DNA of 64,000 bases from Nitrosomonas sp. GTDB taxonomy: Bacteria > Pseudomonadota > Gammaproteobacteria > Burkholderiales > Nitrosomonadaceae. Each line of letters begins with the position of its first letter. Within the stretch, counting starts at the first letter, position 1. Of the stretch, positions 47,139-56,820 are shown in pieces. Made by a program: the position numbers and the translations under genes. The stretch spans positions 1-64,000 of the forward strand of contig JAHBZZ010000011.1 of NCBI GenBank assembly GCA_019635215.1. Reading direction: 5' to 3'. The notes beneath the pieces are model-generated. The model was not told the DNA's origin, did not search any database, and saw only the letters and a list, made by a program, of their open reading frames with translations.

Positions 47139-48776
47139 TCAAGTCCTGGGTTCGGAGCGGCCTGTACGGTTCATGGCATCTTTGGCGTCACTCCAGTGGA
47201 CAATGTCGGTGACAAAATAATCAAACGTGCGTGGCATGATATCGTTTGTCTGACTGACGTAATTCACAATGTCCAGAATGAACAAGGTGCGTAATATGCC
47301 GCGGCGGCGATAGCCGTTCCGTTTTCTGAGAATGATCTGGTCACGCCAAGTGCCGAAGTTGATGTATGTCGCGGGACGGTCCGCGCCGAAATTGGGTTCT
47401 TCCTGCAGCGGCTTATGCGTATGGCCTTCACCATGAATCTGAAAATTGTAATGCCGGTATTGCGGCAGAAAGCTGGGGAATTTTTTCATCGTCGAAAGCC
47501 GGACGGTAGGCTGATGCAGATTGTCGATAAACGCCAGAATACGCATTAATACCGCAATGGACTTGATTTCCAAACCATGTCCCATCGATTTCATGAATTC
47601 CAGGATGCGTTTGGCCAGTTTCAGGCCCTTGCCGAGCAAGGGTGTTGTGGACTGATAGGTAAAATCCCAGCCGAGCCATTCCATCACGCATTCGTATAGC
47701 GTGTCCTCAATGATGGCAATGACTTCCGGTTTTTTATGCTGTCTGCGCATCGCCGCGGTTTCAGTCAGTATTCTGCGCACCGCGGCATAGGTCGGCCGGT
47801 AGAGATCCAGTTCATCGAGAATACTTTCAAGCCGTGCATCATGATAGTGGACGTCATTCAGTTTTTTCTTGGTTTTATAGATAAACGTTGACAATACGCC
47901 CGCTGCAACTGTGTCGCCGAAACAAGGTTCGAAGAAGGGTGAGAATTTCAGCTGTTGCCAGGTTTCAATCTGCCAGCCCTGACCGACATCCCAGCCGGGT
48001 TTTGCGCCTTCCGCCTTGATGCTGCGCGAATTCGACGAATCACGCCATTGGCCATGCGTGGTAAAAAAGCGGAAGCCGGTATCGCCATAATAGAACGGGC
48101 AGTAAGGCGCCCGGGCCGTATCCAGAAACATGGCTTCATCGCCATACATGCGGCCGAGCATTTTGCGTTCCGATTCGGGAATCGCTGCGACGTTGATGCC
48201 CAGGCCGGTCTCATAGAAATACTTCAATGCATCCGGAACGCAGTAGAGTTCCTTGTCGTGATTGCCGACCGTGATGATTGTTCTGGCGCGGATGGCCCTG
48301 GGCTGGCAGTCACGCTTTAATTTGCTTTCCAGTTCGCGCAGCCACCTGAAAAAATTGGCGTGTCTTTTCTCAACAATATCTCTGATGATGGCATTGACTA
48401 CACTCGAGAATTCCGCTTCCCGCTCGCGTTCCCACGGATAAATCGGCGGCTCGTGCGCCGCCCATTTGTTGCTGCGGATCATATCGATTACATCGCCGTC
48501 CAGTACCAGCACGAATTCATCGATCTGGTACGTGATGCAGCGTTGCCGGATGGCCTCGTAAAAAGCGTCCCAGGTATGGTCGCTCAGGTTCTGCAATCCG
48601 ACCGTGCCGTCGGTTAAATGGATATCGCTGACGGTAACGCAAAGGCGGTTGCCGCGATCTTCCGGAGGTTCGTTCACTTCAAGTGAACGTTTCTCAGCGG
48701 TGCCTAAACCCAGGGTTGAGCGCATTTTTTCAATGAGGTTAGCTGGTTTGAATTGATCGATCAGTCTGGAATTCAT
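47139..48776 (-). CDS. large metallophosphoesterase
   Basis: This 545-residue calcineurin-like phosphoesterase has VSDIHLTDG near residues 48-56, DGDVIDM near 93, TVGNHDKELY near 170 and GEGHTHKP near 452, the four metal-site blocks. Large inserts between blocks three and four include a helical region. No signal peptide is present, so it is probably cytoplasmic. The substrate is unknown. It stands alone, convergent with dinB. Confidence 0.85.
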   Translation of the reverse strand: MNSRLIDQFKPANLIEKMRSTLGLGTAEKRSLEVNEPPEDRGNRLCVTVSDIHLTDGTVGLQNLSDHTWDAFYEAIRQRCITYQIDEFVLVLDGDVIDMIRSNKWAAHEPPIYPWEREREAEFSSVVNAIIRDIVEKRHANFFRWLRELESKLKRDCQPRAIRARTIITVGNHDKELYCVPDALKYFYETGLGINVAAIPESERKMLGRMYGDEAMFLDTARAPYCPFYYGDTGFRFFTTHGQWRDSSNSRSIKAEGAKPGWDVGQGWQIETWQQLKFSPFFEPCFGDTVAAGVLSTFIYKTKKKLNDVHYHDARLESILDELDLYRPTYAAVRRILTETAAMRRQHKKPEVIAIIEDTLYECVMEWLGWDFTYQSTTPLLGKGLKLAKRILEFMKSMGHGLEIKSIAVLMRILAFIDNLHQPTVRLSTMKKFPSFLPQYRHYNFQIHGEGHTHKPLQEEPNFGADRPATYINFGTWRDQIILRKRNGYRRRGILRTLFILDIVNYVSQTNDIMPRTFDYFVTDIVHWSDAKDAMNRTGRSEPRT

Positions 48777-48993
48777 CGCTTGGGCTCCTTTTAAGTTTTA
48801 CGCAGGTACGTTTAAAAAATCGAAAAAGTGCATGAAATGGGGATTAACGTATATATTGATCAAGTAGTGCGTTAATCCGGCAACGCTTTCATTCTGTGCA
48901 AAAGCCTGTCAGAATTTACCAGTTTTCAGGATACCCGTGTGACCTGTTTCCCTGCTGGAATAAAAAGAATTCACATCACTGCCGGTTTTGTCT

Positions 48994-49431
48994 ATGGATC
49001 TGTACACTCGTCCCGCGCATGCTGCCGATTATGATTGGCTGCTTGATCTGCACCACACCGTTTACCGGGAATTAATCATTGAGGAATTTGGTTACTGGGA
49101 TGACGATGAGGAACTGGGTCTGTTCCTGGAAGCATGGGAGACAAAGCCTATCGAAATCATCATGAAACAAGATGAAATGGTCGGCATGTTCATCCTACTT
49201 CCGCAGGAAGATTATTTGTGGCTGGATGAGATCCAGATCAATCCGCAATACCAGAACCAGGGTATAGGCAGCACGATCATTGCCCAGCTGATCGTCAGAG
49301 CGCGCAAGCTGAATATGCCATTGCGCCTTCGTGTGCTGCACGCTAATAGCGGCGCGCATCGTTTGTACCGCAAATTGGGGTTCCGGCAAATCAGCCGGGT
49401 GGAGCATCATGCTGTGCTGGAAATACAATAA
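48994..49431 (+). CDS. GNAT family N-acetyltransferase
   Basis: From the ATG at 48994 this is 145 residues; a TTG at 48988 adds two. The acetyl-CoA loop is seen as NPQYQNQGIGSTII near residues 84-97, followed by HRLYRKLGF typical of the C-terminal fold. The substrate is unknown. It stands alone. A 212-bp repeat element starts six bases after the stop codon. Confidence 0.88.
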   Translation: MDLYTRPAHAADYDWLLDLHHTVYRELIIEEFGYWDDDEELGLFLEAWETKPIEIIMKQDEMVGMFILLPQEDYLWLDEIQINPQYQNQGIGSTIIAQLIVRARKLNMPLRLRVLHANSGAHRLYRKLGFRQISRVEHHAVLEIQ

Positions 49432-49436
49432 TGTTT

Positions 49437-49648
49437 AACAGGCTGTTGAAAAACGATCTGCGTTGCCGCTGCGGTGTTAAAAACAGGCTCAAAATGCTCA
49501 TTTATCGTGTATAAACTCCGCTTTTTACTCGGCGCTCCAGCGCCTCGCCCTGCGGGCCAGCCTCTTGGCTGTTCGCTGCGCTTTGCTTGCGTCGCCTGTT
49601 TTTGCCTAGCATCGACTGCCTCGAACACATTTTTCAACAACCTGTTAA
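49437..49648. repeat. MITE-like element sharing the central module (copy D)
   Basis: The ends AACAGGCTGTTGAAAAAC and, inverted, AACAGGTTGTTGAAAAAT form terminal repeats inside TTAA contexts. On the minus strand the interior contains ACGCAAGCAAAGCGCAGCGA, GGCTGGCCCG, GGGCGAGGCGC and GAGTAAAAAGCGGAG, the same central module as copy A at 4-210. The ends differ from copy A, so the module seems to have moved between element types. Confidence 0.7.
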
Positions 49649-49727
49649 TACCTTTCGGCAGCGTGCAGGCGGGTAATGCGTATGTGGAGGCAGTACGAGG
49701 CCATGGATACAAAACTGCGGTGATGTC

Positions 49728-51704
49728 ATGAAAAAGCCGGTCAGCCGTGTTCTGGTCATCAATGATGAAAAACTTATACTGAAGGCGTTCGTCAAAGGAT
49801 TGAATGCGGCGGCCAAATCCATTGAAAATCCTTTTGGCATTATATTTTGCGGCGTTACGACGGTACATGAAGCGCTGCAATCGATCGAGCAGGATGGCGA
49901 CATTCAGGCATTGGTGGTTGACGACAAGCTTTATACGCTGGACAGTGGAAACAGGCATGCACGTCATCTTCAGATGACCGCGCTGGAATTGGTACAGAAA
50001 ATTTCCCTGATACGGCCCGAGTTGAATATTTATGTGCTGATTGCACAGGAGCGCGAAGGCGAAGTGGTCGACGCGCTTTTTTCCGAAACCGTGGATGGTT
50101 ATTTCTACCGTGAAGAACAGGATTACCGTGGTATCTACCGCATTCTCAACGCCCAGATCCAGGAAAAAGCGCGCACGCCCTTTTACGATCAATTGAAGCA
50201 TTATGTGCTGATGGCCAAAGATGCCTGGCACACACCGGGGCATTCTTCCGGTGACTCTCTGCGCGACAGTCCTTGGGTCAGCGATTTTTACGAGTTTATC
50301 GGCGAACATATCTTTCGTGCGGATTTGTCGGTATCCGTGCCGATGCTGGATTCACTGATGGGGCCCACCGGTGTGATTGCGGAAGCACAGAAACTGGCGG
50401 CGCGGGCATTCGGCGCGCAGCGCACCTTTTTTGCGACCAACGGTACTTCAACCGCCAACAAAGTGATTTTCCAGACACTGCTGGCACCGGGTAATAAACT
50501 GTTGCTGGATCGCAACTGCCACAAGTCGGTGCATCATGGCGTCATCCTGTCGGGTGCGCATCCGGTCTACCTGGATTCTTCGGTCAATAAAAAATTCAAT
50601 ATTTACGGCCCCGTACCCAAGCAGACGCTATTCAAGGCGATTGAAGAACATGACGATGCACAGGCGCTGATTCTGACCAGTTGCACGTATGACGGACTGC
50701 GTTACGATCTGCCGCCGATTATTCAGGCAGCGCATGCCAGGGGTATTAAAGTGATTATTGATGAAGCCTGGTACGGGTTTGCCCGTTTTCATCCGGCTTT
50801 TCGTCCTACCGCGCTGGAGGCGGGCGCCGATTATGCGACTCAGAGTACGCACAAAGTGCTGTCAGCTTTCTCCCAGTCCAGCATGATTCATGTCAATGAT
50901 CCGGACTTCAATGCACATCTGTTCCGCGAAAATTTCAACATGCATACATCCACCAGTCCGCAGTACAGTATGATTGCGAGCCTGGATGTGGCGCGCAAAC
51001 AGGCCGTGCTGGAAGGTTATAAGCTGCTGGCGCGCACGCTGGAATTGTCCGCGGAATTGCGTGTGCAGATTAATTCCACCGGCGTGTTCCAGGTGCTGGA
51101 GCTTGCCGATCTGTTGCCGGATGAATTACGGGATGACCATATCCAGCTCGATCCGACGAAAGTGACTGTGGATATTTCGCGTTGCGGATTGACCGTAGAA
51201 GAGCTGATCCGGGAATTGTTTGAGCACTACAACATTCAAGTGGAAAAATCAACATTTAACACGCTTACATTATTGCTTACAATCGGAACCACGCGCAGCA
51301 AGGTTTCACGGCTGTACGATGCACTGATGCGCATTGCGCGTAAAAATCGCGCGCCGCGCCGCATTTACCGGACTGTGGAAATACCGCGCTTTACAGCGCT
51401 TTACTATTTGCCGCGCGATGCTTTTTATTGTGGTGGCGAATTGATGCCGCTATTGGATGAAAAGGATAGTGTGAATTCGGATCTGAATAGCCGGGTGTGC
51501 GCGGATCAGATCACACCGTATCCCCCCGGAATTCCGGTGCTGGTTCCCGGTCAGCTCATTACGCGTGAAATAACGCATTATTTGGCCGGTATGTTGCGTT
51601 CACAAAAACGCATCGCAGTGCATGGCATTGTTTATGATGGTTATTTGCCCTGCATCCGGTTGTTGACTGCAGAGGAAGAAAGAAGTCTGAAAAGACTGGT
51701 TTAA
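49728..51704 (+). CDS. Orn/Lys/Arg decarboxylase family protein
   Basis: This 658-residue PLP-dependent fold-type I decarboxylase has an N-terminal receiver-like wing domain (residues 1-130). The PLP region shows HTPGHSSGDSL, FFATNGTSTANK, HKSVHHG, DEAWYG and STHKVLSAFSQSS, with the lysine that binds PLP. It is shorter than the 711-755 residues of E. coli inducible enzymes. Whether arginine, lysine or ornithine is the substrate is not decidable here. A possible antiporter is absent; a bestrophin-like channel gene follows 30 bp later. Confidence 0.88.
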   Translation: MKKPVSRVLVINDEKLILKAFVKGLNAAAKSIENPFGIIFCGVTTVHEALQSIEQDGDIQALVVDDKLYTLDSGNRHARHLQMTALELVQKISLIRPELNIYVLIAQEREGEVVDALFSETVDGYFYREEQDYRGIYRILNAQIQEKARTPFYDQLKHYVLMAKDAWHTPGHSSGDSLRDSPWVSDFYEFIGEHIFRADLSVSVPMLDSLMGPTGVIAEAQKLAARAFGAQRTFFATNGTSTANKVIFQTLLAPGNKLLLDRNCHKSVHHGVILSGAHPVYLDSSVNKKFNIYGPVPKQTLFKAIEEHDDAQALILTSCTYDGLRYDLPPIIQAAHARGIKVIIDEAWYGFARFHPAFRPTALEAGADYATQSTHKVLSAFSQSSMIHVNDPDFNAHLFRENFNMHTSTSPQYSMIASLDVARKQAVLEGYKLLARTLELSAELRVQINSTGVFQVLELADLLPDELRDDHIQLDPTKVTVDISRCGLTVEELIRELFEHYNIQVEKSTFNTLTLLLTIGTTRSKVSRLYDALMRIARKNRAPRRIYRTVEIPRFTALYYLPRDAFYCGGELMPLLDEKDSVNSDLNSRVCADQITPYPPGIPVLVPGQLITREITHYLAGMLRSQKRIAVHGIVYDGYLPCIRLLTAEEERSLKRLV

Positions 51705-51734
51705 AAACATAAATGGATTAAAAGAGTCGACAGC

Positions 51735-52667
51735 GTGATCGTTAAAGATAAAGTTGCCTGGCCGCGGCTTCTGTTCTATTTCAGGGGAACCAGTCTGGAA
51801 AGAACCTGGCCGCGTGTGTTGGTCGTGACGGTTGTATCCGTGGTCGTGACTTATGTGGAACTGTACTATAACATCGAGAAGTACACGTTGACGACGACGC
51901 CGTTTACGCTGATCGGTATCGCGCTGGGTATTTTTCTGGGTTTCCGTAACAACGCGGCTTATGATCGGTTCTGGGAGGGGCGCAAACTATGGGGGGCGCT
52001 GGTCAACACCGCGCGTACACTTGCACGGCAGGCGTATTCCCTGATTGATGGTGCGCATGATGACAAGGCATTGCAACAGTTTCGTGAGGCTTTTGTCCGC
52101 CGTGTAATCGCCTTTGTGCATGCCATGCGTTGTCATTTGCGCCATGAGGATCCGGCAGCGGAGATTCAGAAATTTCTGTCCGCCGCGGATTGCTCGGCTG
52201 TACTCGCGTCAACCCACCGTCCGTTAACCATTTTGCAGCAACTGGGCCGCGATCTGGCCTATGCACGCAATCAGGGCTGGCTGCATGAACTGAATCTTCC
52301 GTTTATCGATGCGCAGCTGGTCGAACTGTCCAATATTCTCGGCGCGTGCGAACGCATCAACAATACACCGATTCCGTTTACGTATAGCATATTGATTCAT
52401 CGCATCGTTGCAGTGTATTGTCTTTTCCTGCCGTTCGGTCTGGTTGAAATCAGCGGCGTCCTGACACCGATTGTTGTGCTATTCATTTCCTACGCATTTT
52501 TTGAACTCGATGCGATCGGTGACGAAATTGAGAACCCTTTCGGCAAGGATCCCAATGATCTGCCGCTATCCACCATTTCACGCACCATAGAGATCAATCT
52601 TCTGGAGTTGATTAACAGCCCGGAAAAACCGGAGCCGCTCAAACCCAAGAATAATATTCTGCTATGA
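51735..52667 (+). CDS. bestrophin-like channel protein (UPF0187/YneE)
   Basis: This 310-residue membrane protein starts at a GTG. It has four hydrophobic segments and the family landmarks LGIFLGFRNNAAYDRFWEGR and, near the end, DEIENPFGKDPNDLP. Bacterial homologues form pentameric cation or anion channels. Its tight spacing behind the amino-acid decarboxylase suggests one transcript, and perhaps a role in charge or pH balance; this link is an inference. Confidence 0.88.
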   Translation: MIVKDKVAWPRLLFYFRGTSLERTWPRVLVVTVVSVVVTYVELYYNIEKYTLTTTPFTLIGIALGIFLGFRNNAAYDRFWEGRKLWGALVNTARTLARQAYSLIDGAHDDKALQQFREAFVRRVIAFVHAMRCHLRHEDPAAEIQKFLSAADCSAVLASTHRPLTILQQLGRDLAYARNQGWLHELNLPFIDAQLVELSNILGACERINNTPIPFTYSILIHRIVAVYCLFLPFGLVEISGVLTPIVVLFISYAFFELDAIGDEIENPFGKDPNDLPLSTISRTIEINLLELINSPEKPEPLKPKNNILL

Positions 52668-52865
52668 TGACAGGGCCGGAAGCTGTAAAGCATTGCGGCG
52701 GCGCTTGAATCTGAACCCGTATTTGTGACCGTACGGGTAGCGATAAGATTGGTATTACGATGAACTGCCGTTAACAGCCTGTTAATGCGCTGCCATGAGT
52801 TTGTCATACTTCGGAAGAATGCCTGTGAATCGTTATTTTAACGCACCCAGTGCAAAGGAGATGAA

Positions 52866-53105
52866 ATGAAACCCGAAAAACATGATTTGCATCACGAGTT
52901 TCCTGAACACCATGATCGCATCCATGCGTTGAAATTGAGCAATGCGCATTTCTCGCGCCTGTTTGATGAATACCATGATGTCAATCGTGAAGTGCGCCGG
53001 ATTGAAGAAGGCGTAGAGAATACTTCCGATGATTATCTTGAGCATTTAAAGAAAAAGCGGCTGATGTTGAAAGATCAATTGCTTGACATGATCATACACG
53101 CCTGA
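52866..53105 (+). CDS. YdcH family protein (DUF465)
   Basis: This 79-residue, highly charged helical protein shows the DUF465 pattern: HDRIHALKLSNAHFSRLFDEY, the split EVRRIE, and the C-terminal LKKKRLMLKDQLLDMI. It starts at the ATG after AAAGGAG. Function is unknown. It stands alone between the channel gene and the glutathione peroxidase. Confidence 0.9.
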   Translation: MKPEKHDLHHEFPEHHDRIHALKLSNAHFSRLFDEYHDVNREVRRIEEGVENTSDDYLEHLKKKRLMLKDQLLDMIIHA

Positions 53106-53259
53106 TGCGCATCATAGGGCCGCATTGTGTGCATTGATCATGTGCAAGTTGTTTAAATGGCAGGAGCGGATGTCATGCGCAGCACACAATAGGTGTGTAT
53201 GCAACCGGAATCCGCCATACAATGTTTTCTTGATTTAACCAGACGGATAAGGAGTTGAA

Positions 53260-53802
53260 ATGATGCGTAGTCTTTTGATTTTGATAATGACTGGATTTGT
53301 TTTCCCGGCATGGGGCTGCAACAGTGCGCTGCTCGATCAGGATTTCCGCAAGCTGGCGCAGACCGATACGGTGAACTTATGCGAGGCCTATTCCGGCAAA
53401 GTATTGCTGGTGGTGAATACTGCGAGTAAATGCGGCTACACGCCACAATATGAAGGATTGGAACAGCTTTACCGGAAATACGAACAACAGGGATTGGTCG
53501 TACTCGGGTTTCCGTCCAATGATTTCATGGGGCAGGAACCAGGTGCCGAAACCGAAATTCAGGATTTCTGCCGTATGAATTATGGCGTGCAATTCCCGAT
53601 GTTTGAGAAAATCGCCGTGAAGAATGTGCAAGCACATCCTTTCTATGTTCAGCTGGCTGAATTGTCGGGCACCTACCCGACCTGGAATTTCCACAAATAC
53701 CTGATCGGCCGCGACGGTAAGCTGATCACGCAATTCAGTCCGCATACCGCGCCGTTTGATCCGGCCGTTGTGACCGCTATTGAACAGGCGTTAAAGCTTT
53801 AA
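53260..53802 (+). CDS. exported glutathione peroxidase family protein
   Basis: This 180-residue thioredoxin-fold peroxidase has an N-terminal signal sequence (SLLILIMTGFVFPAWG), so it is predicted periplasmic. Catalytic landmarks are NTASKCGYTPQYEGL with the peroxidatic Cys, FPSNDFMGQEPG, and WNFHKYLIG. Most bacterial members are cytoplasmic; the exported form would use thioredoxin-like donors rather than glutathione. AAGGAG lies 8 bp before the start. Confidence 0.9.
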   Translation: MMRSLLILIMTGFVFPAWGCNSALLDQDFRKLAQTDTVNLCEAYSGKVLLVVNTASKCGYTPQYEGLEQLYRKYEQQGLVVLGFPSNDFMGQEPGAETEIQDFCRMNYGVQFPMFEKIAVKNVQAHPFYVQLAELSGTYPTWNFHKYLIGRDGKLITQFSPHTAPFDPAVVTAIEQALKL

Positions 53803-53875
53803 ACGGTAAGAAATAGCCCGGTGCAGTAATCGAGCACGATCCGGGTCGTACTCGTTCGTTGGTGCATCCATGAAA

Positions 53876-55918
53876 TCAGTGCGCATGTTCGCCTGGCGGC
53901 GGCATGATTTCATCTTCCGCGTTCAGCATACCGAGTTGTTGTGTCAACGCGTTGATATTCTGATAGCCGAATCCTTCAAATTGGGCATTCCAACGCGCGC
54001 GCAGATATCCGAAACGGTCAATAATGAATTCAATGTGCTCGGGCTTGAGGCCCGGGCCGTTCAGATCCGGCACTGTTCTGACACGGCGGTAGAGCCTGTA
54101 GGTGTCGCTGATTTCCGACCAGCCGTCGGTGATTACCGGGAACGGGACAAGTTCGCTGACAGCCTGCAATTCCTGTTCGCTGAGTGGCTGCATCGGGACC
54201 GCCAGAATGGCCGTGTTGTATTCGTTGTAGATACGGTCATAGGTATGTTTCAGTTGAAGCAGGCGCGGCTGGGACTGTGGCCAGCTGAATAACACCAGAA
54301 CCACGTTCCGGTCGTAGCGGAAATCCTTCAAATCGCCACTCGAACCGTCATTGGTGGAATAATAGAACACGGGTGCGCTGACCGCGGGCATTTGCGGAGC
54401 AATCATGCTGCCGAGCAGGCGCGCATCGAAGCCGCGCGACAAAGTGTGCAGGAAATTGACGATGTCCCAGATATCTTCTTCGTTCAATTTATCGCCGAAA
54501 CCGGGCATTGAGGTGTCAGGGACACCGAAAGTGATCTGGTGATAAAGATTGCCCACTGTGTGTCGGGCCGTATGCGGTTCGGTCAGCAGATCAGTCGGTG
54601 GTGTGGACAGCGTATCGGCCAGTCTGCCATTGCCTTTACCCTGTGGACCGTGACAGTCGGCGCAGTGCGTGGCAAACAGTTGCGCGCCATGTGCGATCGA
54701 AATGGCGTCAAGTGGCACCTCGGGTTTCATATAGGTTTCAGGATAGGCTTCAATGGTGATCGGCGGCAGCGCGATAGCCAGCGCAGCGGCTGCCAGCGCG
54801 CCGGGCGCCATGACGGCTTTTTTCCAATGCCAGTCATACTTCAGACTGAACCAGACCATAAAAACGGCAACGCAGAACAGTGCAGTGCCCAGCCAGAACA
54901 TGGCCTCGACGCCGGTTTCTTCCCAGTTGGCATCAATCGAAAAACGGAACGGAAAAGGCCAGTTATCGATCATGGCGTGTTTTCCTGGCAGTGTGTTGGC
55001 CAGGATGGTCGCCAGCAGAATCAGCAGCAGCGCGAGTAAGAATTCTATGCGCACCCATTTTCCGAGATACAGACTGCTCCCGGTGGTGCGGTAATTGTCG
55101 AAGCGATCGCGATCAGTGCTTTGTGCCAGCATAGGAAGCCATTTGTGCCGCGCTTTGTACGCAATGACCAAAATAGCCGCGAGCAAAGCGATTTTGAGCG
55201 TGAGCAACCCGCCATAAGCGCTTGCAGCCAGCGTGTGATAATAATTGCCGATCATGCGATCGGTCACGATCAGCCCTGTTACCATGAGCAGCAGCATGGC
55301 CGGCAGCGCGATGGTTGAAAAAATTTCCAGGCTTGAGGTATTGGTGGAACGTTTATTTTTGTCGGTTTCATGATGATTGCTGGAGAGGATCAGCAGAAAT
55401 ACCGGCAACGCGCCAAACCATATGCCCGCAAACAGAAGGTGCAGCACAAAAGGTGCAATGGCCGCAAACGACATTTCGTCCGCGCTCGAATGACTGACGA
55501 AAGCGCCCGCAATCAACGGCAAAGCGGCCGTAAAAGCCAGAAACGCGTAACGGCCGCGCGAACGTGTCTTGCCTAGGGTATAAATGACGACCGCAAACAA
55601 AAACACAGCCAGCACAATACGGATCAACGCGATTTTCCCGACCTGGGCATGGTGAATGAACTGCAACCAAGCCTGAGGCATCCAGGCATTGGTTTCATTG
55701 CCTGTTGCATTGCCGGTTGTCGTGGCCAGTAAGCCGATCAATCCCAGTACAATCAGAATCGCGAGCCACGGAAACATTTTTTCCACGCGGGATACCCACG
55801 GCGCTTCGGATAAAACCTGTCGTGATCCGGTAACGATCAGAAAAAAACTGCTGCCAAACAAGATCAAATTTGCGGTCAATTGTGACCAGTGTACAAAATT
55901 AGCAATGATATTAAGCAT
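53876..55918 (-). CDS. CopD - cytochrome c - redoxin fusion protein
   Basis: This 680-residue three-part protein starts with about eight membrane helices that match the copper resistance CopD domain (residues 1-310), followed by two more helices. A c-type cytochrome with HCADCHG near residue 425 and a possible Met ligand in DTSMPGF follows. The C-terminal 190 residues resemble a thioredoxin-like redoxin (NVVLVLFSWPQSQPRLLQL, DRFGYLRARW) without a CxxC. It is likely an inner-membrane protein with periplasmic haem and redoxin parts, acting in copper delivery or redox sensing; this is inferred. Confidence 0.85.
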   Translation of the reverse strand: MLNIIANFVHWSQLTANLILFGSSFFLIVTGSRQVLSEAPWVSRVEKMFPWLAILIVLGLIGLLATTTGNATGNETNAWMPQAWLQFIHHAQVGKIALIRIVLAVFLFAVVIYTLGKTRSRGRYAFLAFTAALPLIAGAFVSHSSADEMSFAAIAPFVLHLLFAGIWFGALPVFLLILSSNHHETDKNKRSTNTSSLEIFSTIALPAMLLLMVTGLIVTDRMIGNYYHTLAASAYGGLLTLKIALLAAILVIAYKARHKWLPMLAQSTDRDRFDNYRTTGSSLYLGKWVRIEFLLALLLILLATILANTLPGKHAMIDNWPFPFRFSIDANWEETGVEAMFWLGTALFCVAVFMVWFSLKYDWHWKKAVMAPGALAAAALAIALPPITIEAYPETYMKPEVPLDAISIAHGAQLFATHCADCHGPQGKGNGRLADTLSTPPTDLLTEPHTARHTVGNLYHQITFGVPDTSMPGFGDKLNEEDIWDIVNFLHTLSRGFDARLLGSMIAPQMPAVSAPVFYYSTNDGSSGDLKDFRYDRNVVLVLFSWPQSQPRLLQLKHTYDRIYNEYNTAILAVPMQPLSEQELQAVSELVPFPVITDGWSEISDTYRLYRRVRTVPDLNGPGLKPEHIEFIIDRFGYLRARWNAQFEGFGYQNINALTQQLGMLNAEDEIMPPPGEHAH

Positions 55919-56136
55919 AATGAATACAAATAGGCTGTTGATGGGTCAACTGCGAATCATACGGCTGAAATATGGTGGATTTCAGAAAAATCCTGAAGCC
56001 GGAGTGCGTGACATTTTACCGTGCGCGGAAGGATATTCAAGTCAGTGATATGTTTATGTTACTTGACCGCTGTCTGCGTTATTTGAGCCGTACAAGTTAT
56101 AATATGCGGCTTTCAACGACCTGAATAGATATCATC

Positions 56137-56577
56137 ATGAGTGAGTCGATACATCTGGTTTGTCCGCAGTGTGAAGCGATTAACCGTATTCCGTCTGCCC
56201 GGCTGCGCGATCAGCCGAAATGCGGCAAGTGCCATCAGCCACTGTTTAACGGCCAGCTGGTGGAGTTAACGGTATCTGCTTTTCAGAAACATGTTCAGCA
56301 TAATGACATTCCGGTACTCGTTGATTTCTGGGCGCCGTGGTGCGGGCCGTGCAGGGTGATGGCGCCGCAGTTTGCGCAGGCAGCGGCGCAGCTCGAACCC
56401 CGGGTGCGTTTCGCAAAAGTAAATACCGATGCTGAACAGGTGCTCGGTGCACAGTATGGTATTCGCAGCATTCCGACGCTGGTGTTGTTTCAGGATGGCC
56501 GTGAGGCGGCGCGGCAGCCAGGCGCGATGAGCGCTGCGGATATTGTGCGGTGGGTATCCGGTAAAATGACCGCCTGA
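56137..56577 (+). CDS. trxC: thioredoxin 2
   Basis: This 146-residue thioredoxin has an N-terminal zinc ribbon (CPQCEAINRIP, then CGKC) and the active site WCGPC near residues 68-72. The combination identifies TrxC, a reductant induced in oxidative stress in E. coli. It is cytoplasmic. It is convergent with the copZ-like gene, 4 bp apart. Confidence 0.95.
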   Translation: MSESIHLVCPQCEAINRIPSARLRDQPKCGKCHQPLFNGQLVELTVSAFQKHVQHNDIPVLVDFWAPWCGPCRVMAPQFAQAAAQLEPRVRFAKVNTDAEQVLGAQYGIRSIPTLVLFQDGREAARQPGAMSAADIVRWVSGKMTA

Positions 56578-56581
56578 CGCG

Positions 56582-56791
56582 TTAGTCGGCTATGTCAAAT
56601 CCGGCGTCGCTGATCGCTGCCTTTAACCGGTCGATGCCGGTGTGGACCGGGTCATGCTGTATGACTGCTTCAGCGTTTTCGAGCGATACATCCACCTGAC
56701 CGACGCCCGGTAGTTTCTCAAGTACGGTTCTGACGCTGTTGACGCAACCGCCGCAGGTCATGCCCTGGATTTTAAGGGTGGTTGTCTGCAT
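56582..56791 (-). CDS. copZ: copper chaperone CopZ-like HMA protein
   Basis: This 69-residue single heavy-metal-associated domain has the metal motif GMTCGGC at residues 11-17, followed by VNSVRTVLEKLPGV. Such proteins carry Cu(I) to CopA-type ATPases. It lies 29 bp downstream of copA on the same strand, so the pair is almost certainly one operon. Confidence 0.9.
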   Translation of the reverse strand: MQTTTLKIQGMTCGGCVNSVRTVLEKLPGVGQVDVSLENAEAVIQHDPVHTGIDRLKAAISDAGFDIAD

Positions 56792-56820
56792 TCGGTATTT
56801 TCCTTTCTGTAGTATGTTGT

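Noticed and set aside
52771-52785. TTAACAGCCTGTTAA palindrome between the channel gene and the DUF465 gene
   Set aside because: It resembles the joined tips of the repeat at 49437-49648, but 15 bp is too short to call an element remnant.
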